Source of the DNA: an uncultured Clostridia bacterium | GTDB lineage: Bacteria; Bacillota; Clostridia; Oscillospirales; Ruminococcaceae | DNA length: 8,788 bases | Reading direction: 5' to 3' | Assembly (NCBI GenBank): GCA_946533615.1 | Contig: CAMNBY010000209.1 | Coordinates: forward strand, 1 to 8,788 | In this document: piece by piece, positions 5,809-8,788 of the stretch | Layout: every line of letters begins with the position of its first letter | Position numbering within the stretch: the stretch's first letter is position 1 | Position numbers and translations under genes: made by a program | Notes under the pieces: generated by a model | Database searches by the model: none | What the model saw: only the letters and a program-made list of their open reading frames with translations | What the model was told of the DNA's origin: nothing

Positions 5809-8703
5809 GCTTCTCCCAAGATGCCTGTCAACGCTTATCCTTGCGACTTTTCCCCACGACGGCTCAACGTCTTCATTGTTCAAAAGCCACAGCACGGGTA
5901 TGCCCATGGCTGCTGCTTCGTCAGGAAAAGGCGCGTAGCCGTCGGTCAGGATAATAATGCTTGCGGGCAGTTTGTCCTGCATATACTCCCGAACATAGTC
6001 AAAGATGATCTGAAAATCCGTTCCGCCGCCGCCCTCGGGCCTGATTATCCTGAACTCGGCTTCCGTTTCAAAGGGCTTCGGTTCGATGACCTCTGCATCA
6101 AAGAAACCCAGCCAGCCCTTGAGCCTTCCGCCAAACTGTTCGATCGCTCCCTTGACCTCCGAATAAGCCGCAGTTATCATATCGTCCGACATACTTCCCG
6201 AGGTGTCGATCATGAACAGGATATCCTCGACCTTGTCTTCCTTTTCGTTGAAGTCGGGCAGGAAGAAGGGACTGTCATCAAAGCGTCTGTCGGGTGGTGT
6301 GAAGGAATAGTCGGTGATCTCCTCCTGAACAAAATCATTAAGAACAGTACGCCAGTCGGTCTGAGGGCGGCGCAGCTCCTTGAGGATACGCTTGGCACAC
6401 AACGGAGTAAGGCCTCTGCTATTTGAAGGGTCGCGTATCTCGATCGCCTCGCAGGCGTCCATGAGGTGTTTTGTCCAGGCATCTCTGAGCGCATTGTCAT
6501 CGCTTTCATTGTCCCAGCGTGAGTGGTCGTCAAATGCGCCCTGACCGCATTTACTGTTTCCGCCCCCTTGTTTTGACGTTCCCGATGCACTTGCTCCCTT
6601 CTGTTTTGACGCTCCCGATGCATTGCCCTTGCCGGACTTATTGGCAGAAGCACTTTTCTGATTCCGAACTTGTGTTTTTGAGTGTACCGCAAGCATATCA
6701 TACACCTGCTCCGCCATCCAGCTGTCGAAGCTCTGTAGATCGAGCATAGCAAGCTCTCCGCTTTGAAGATACTGCTGCATGATATACACATCGGTCACGG
6801 AATTTGTTATCGGCGTGCCCGTTGCAAGGGTCACGCCTCCTCCGCCGTTCTGCTTCTGTATCATGCGTACCTTGTCCATCATGTCGCGGCATTTTTTCGA
6901 GCCCGAGCTGCTTATGCCGAGAACATTGTCCGCCTTTGTATCGAGCGGGACATTTTTGAAATTGTGCGCCTCATCGACGAACAGCCTTGTGATGCCAAGC
7001 TCGTCAAAGTAAACGGTGTCATACATATCGTCCATAGCCGCTGCCATATCCGCGAGGGCTTTTTCTATCATTTCCTGCTTCTTTCTGAGCCTTGATGTGG
7101 CCTTGTTCTTTTGTCTGACGATGTCCTCCACCTGAGCTTTTTTGCTCTCCAGGTCTTCAAGATAATAGTCTTTGGAGAGGGGTATCTGCTCCAAGCAGCT
7201 GTATGCCATGATGATACCGTCAAAGTCTTCGTCTCTGATCTGCGCGAGAACGGCCTCCCGCTTTTTGGGCGCAAAGGCCTTCGGCTCGACGCACAGCAGC
7301 TTCGCATCAGGGTACATTTGCAGGAAGATATTTTTCCACTGCCCGACGATGTTGTTCGGGACGACATACAGATTTTTCTTTGAAAGCCCCATTCGCCTGA
7401 GCTCCTGCCCCGCGGCAATCATCACATAGGTCTTGCCTGCACCAACATCGTGGGCAAGCAGCGTGTTCGGGGTAAATATGATGCGGGCGGCGGCGTTCTT
7501 CTGGTAAGGATAAAGCTTGACCGCATCGGACATACCGGGGAATTCGAGGAACGAGCCGTCAAAGATCCTGCGCCTTACACAGCCGAAGTTGTTTTCGTAT
7601 ATCGTTTCGAGCAGCTTTTTCCTGTCATCATCCTGCCATACCCATTTCCGAAACTCCTTTATCAGCTTCTGCTGCTTCTCCAATGCCGCCACCGTCTCGG
7701 CCTTGTTGATGACCCGCTTTTTACCCGACGGCTTGCTCGGACAGCTGACCTCGTCGGTCACTGTGACGCTTTTCATATTCAGTGTTTTTTCAAGGATATG
7801 CAGCGCCTCCATCCGCTCAGTTCCGTAGGCCTTCCTGACACCGACGCTGTGATGATACCTTGATTTTCCGGGTATCTCCCAGCTGCCCGTGATCTCGTCG
7901 TGAACGGTCTTCCAGGAATCCATGAGGCTGTCCTCATCAACAGCGCTGAAAAAGCGGCCGTTATGCCTGAACGGGCTTCCGAAAAGGTGAAGAATAAAGT
8001 CGTCGATAATGCTTGCAGGCACCCACGGAGAGCCGAGCGTGACATAAATATCCTCCGCCGACACCGCAGGCGGCAGTACCTTTTCTATCGCCTTTATGTT
8101 TTCGGCGAACCAGCCGTAATATTCCTTGTACGCTTCTTTGGCGGTGTTCAGCTTGCGCAGGAGGTTCCCCGAAAGATACTCCTCCGCTGTCTCCCAGCCC
8201 TTGTAAAAGCACTCGCCCCATGTGTCGGGGTTCTGATAGATCGAGCCCTTCAGCGTGTTGATGACGGTCTTGTAATCCGCCCCCGTCACCGATGCGATAT
8301 ACTCGATATCCACCCTGCCGAGGGTGTTAAGGCTCATGACCAGCGCGTCCGGAATGCTGTCTGTATGAACGCCCTGCGTGCGCTCGTCGGAATCAAAAGC
8401 GTTCTCCCAGTCAAGCGGCAGATCCATGCAGGTTACCTCACGGACGTGTGCCTCCCTGCGCTCTCTTTCCTCCTGCCTTTGTCGGAGAATATCGGCCATT
8501 TCCCTGCGCCTGCGTTCCTTCTTCTCGCGTTTTTCGGCACGCTGCTTTGCCTCCTGTAATTGTCCGATCACGGCTCCGATCTCCTCGGAGGAGCTCGCTG
8601 CGGCAATATCCAGCAGCTCGGCAAACGAGACCTGTTCCAGCGCCGTTTCCATACACGGCGAAAGCTCTTTGAGCGTCTTTGAACCGCCGATGGATTTTTT
8701 CAT
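5806..8703 (-). CDS. Chimeric protein: truncated SNF2-like helicase fused to DUF2201/VWA-like C-terminus, 965 aa
   Basis: Residues 1-90 are charged, with a likely coiled coil at about 45-90 (runs of E, K and R). Residues 100-395, including YQNPDTWGE and ETAEEYLSGN, resemble the region before the helicase in very large SNF2/DEAD proteins of conjugative elements and phages. The first RecA lobe follows: YPYQKNAAA at 398-406, Walker A DVGAGKT at 419-425, DEAH at 577-580 and motif III TGTPITN at 628-634. The second lobe with motifs IV-VI is absent. From about 663 the protein instead matches the end of DUF2201 metallopeptidase/VWA-like proteins: a Gly/Ser/Lys linker, FDDHSRW at 724-730, then a VWA fold with MIDAS D833-x-S835-x-S837, T895 and D921. 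ATP binding and metal-dependent protein binding may survive; helicase translocation should not. The ATG follows GGAGG by six bases and overlaps the upstream stop. Confidence 0.85.
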   Translation of the reverse strand: MKKSIGGSKTLKELSPCMETALEQVSFAELLDIAAASSSEEIGAVIGQLQEAKQRAEKREKKERRRREMADILRQRQEERERREAHVREVTCMDLPLDWENAFDSDERTQGVHTDSIPDALVMSLNTLGRVDIEYIASVTGADYKTVINTLKGSIYQNPDTWGECFYKGWETAEEYLSGNLLRKLNTAKEAYKEYYGWFAENIKAIEKVLPPAVSAEDIYVTLGSPWVPASIIDDFILHLFGSPFRHNGRFFSAVDEDSLMDSWKTVHDEITGSWEIPGKSRYHHSVGVRKAYGTERMEALHILEKTLNMKSVTVTDEVSCPSKPSGKKRVINKAETVAALEKQQKLIKEFRKWVWQDDDRKKLLETIYENNFGCVRRRIFDGSFLEFPGMSDAVKLYPYQKNAAARIIFTPNTLLAHDVGAGKTYVMIAAGQELRRMGLSKKNLYVVPNNIVGQWKNIFLQMYPDAKLLCVEPKAFAPKKREAVLAQIRDEDFDGIIMAYSCLEQIPLSKDYYLEDLESKKAQVEDIVRQKNKATSRLRKKQEMIEKALADMAAAMDDMYDTVYFDELGITRLFVDEAHNFKNVPLDTKADNVLGISSSGSKKCRDMMDKVRMIQKQNGGGGVTLATGTPITNSVTDVYIMQQYLQSGELAMLDLQSFDSWMAEQVYDMLAVHSKTQVRNQKSASANKSGKGNASGASKQKGASASGTSKQGGGNSKCGQGAFDDHSRWDNESDDNALRDAWTKHLMDACEAIEIRDPSNSRGLTPLCAKRILKELRRPQTDWRTVLNDFVQEEITDYSFTPPDRRFDDSPFFLPDFNEKEDKVEDILFMIDTSGSMSDDMITAAYSEVKGAIEQFGGRLKGWLGFFDAEVIEPKPFETEAEFRIIRPEGGGGTDFQIIFDYVREYMQDKLPASIIILTDGYAPFPDEAAAMGIPVLWLLNNEDVEPSWGKVARISVDRHLGRS
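6559..6624 (-). repeat. Two-copy 11-residue repeat in the chimera linker
   Basis: Two adjacent 33-base units encode NASGASKQKGA (residues 694-704) and SASGTSKQGGG (705-715). They are a low-complexity flexible linker between the junction and the VWA-like part. Such short repeats can change copy number by slippage in steps that keep the frame. Confidence 0.75.
6690..6735 (-). other. Estimated junction between helicase and VWA-like segments
   Basis: Helicase similarity is recognisable up to about residue 660-662 (QSFDSW), a stretch normally found soon after motif III in these proteins. The following AEQVYDML looks like the segment before the linker of DUF2201 proteins. The change therefore falls near codon 663 (6715-6717), with an uncertainty of several codons. 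I see no insertion sequence, att-like repeat or long direct repeat at the site. Confidence 0.5.
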
Positions 8704-8788
8704 ATCATACCTCCGTCAAGCCCGCATTTGTAATGCGCCGAGCCGTCCGCTTTCATGATCACATCTTTTATGCCGTTTTCCGCCGTCA
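8700..8788 (-). CDS. Unidentified protein, last 28 residues (runs off the right edge)
   Basis: An open frame enters from the window edge and ends at a TGA at 8700-8702. The visible end includes DVIMKADGSAHYKCGLDGG. Its stop overlaps the ATG of the next gene as ATGA, the usual sign of translational coupling within an operon, and the ribosome site of the next gene lies within its last codons. Too little is visible to name a family. It could belong to the same mobile-element operon as the helicase part. Confidence 0.55.
   Translation of the reverse strand, partial: TAENGIKDVIMKADGSAHYKCGLDGGMI

Noticed and set aside
5785..6426. Plus-strand open frame of 213 codons opposite the VWA part of the chimera
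   Set aside because: The minus-strand frame encodes an intact VWA domain; the antisense frame shows no family features or ribosome site.
6559..6624. Repeat units considered as a CRISPR fragment
   Set aside because: Only two adjacent diverged units with no spacers, inside a coding frame where they encode a linker.

Overview
The window reads as a piece of a Firmicutes (Clostridia) chromosome, most likely Ruminococcus or a related Oscillospiraceae. This rests on strong AGGAGG-type ribosome sites, clostridial-type protein sequences and the gene families present; it is an inference, not a database match. All genes I can support lie on the minus strand, so the order of transcription runs from high to low coordinates. 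There is no gene-free stretch longer than 300 bases. I see no tRNA, rRNA, CRISPR array or insertion sequence.

Right part (8788 to about 5540): the last 28 codons of an unidentified gene overlap, by ATGA, the start of a 965-residue gene. That gene is an unusual chimera. Residues 1 to about 662 are the N-terminal part and first RecA lobe of a large SNF2-like helicase of the kind carried by conjugative elements and phages. The sequence then switches to the C-terminal part of a DUF2201/VWA-like protein with an intact MIDAS metal site. Both the second helicase lobe and the N-terminal domain of the VWA protein are missing. Its stop codon lies inside the ribosome site of the next gene, an 83-residue very basic, aromatic-rich protein of unknown function.

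Centre (5545 to 1512): a near-perfect sigma-A promoter, whose -35 box contains the stop codon of the 83-residue gene, drives hen1 and pnkp. This is the bacterial Pnkp-Hen1 RNA repair pair. Hen1 methylates the 2'-OH at the 3' end of a cleaved RNA. Pnkp is a kinase, phosphatase and adenylyltransferase that heals and seals the break. The two coding sequences overlap by 8 bases. A GC-rich hairpin follows pnkp.

Left part (about 1480 to 1): a second three-gene operon encodes a 110-residue hypothetical protein, a 216-residue BspA-type leucine-rich-repeat protein and a hypothetical protein that runs off the window. It has its own possible extended -10 promoter and no evident functional link to RNA repair.

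The RNA repair pair is a known system. The least ordinary parts are the helicase-VWA chimera, the conserved-looking small basic protein between it and hen1, and the promoter placement that lets hen1-pnkp be expressed either alone or possibly by read-through from the chimeric gene.
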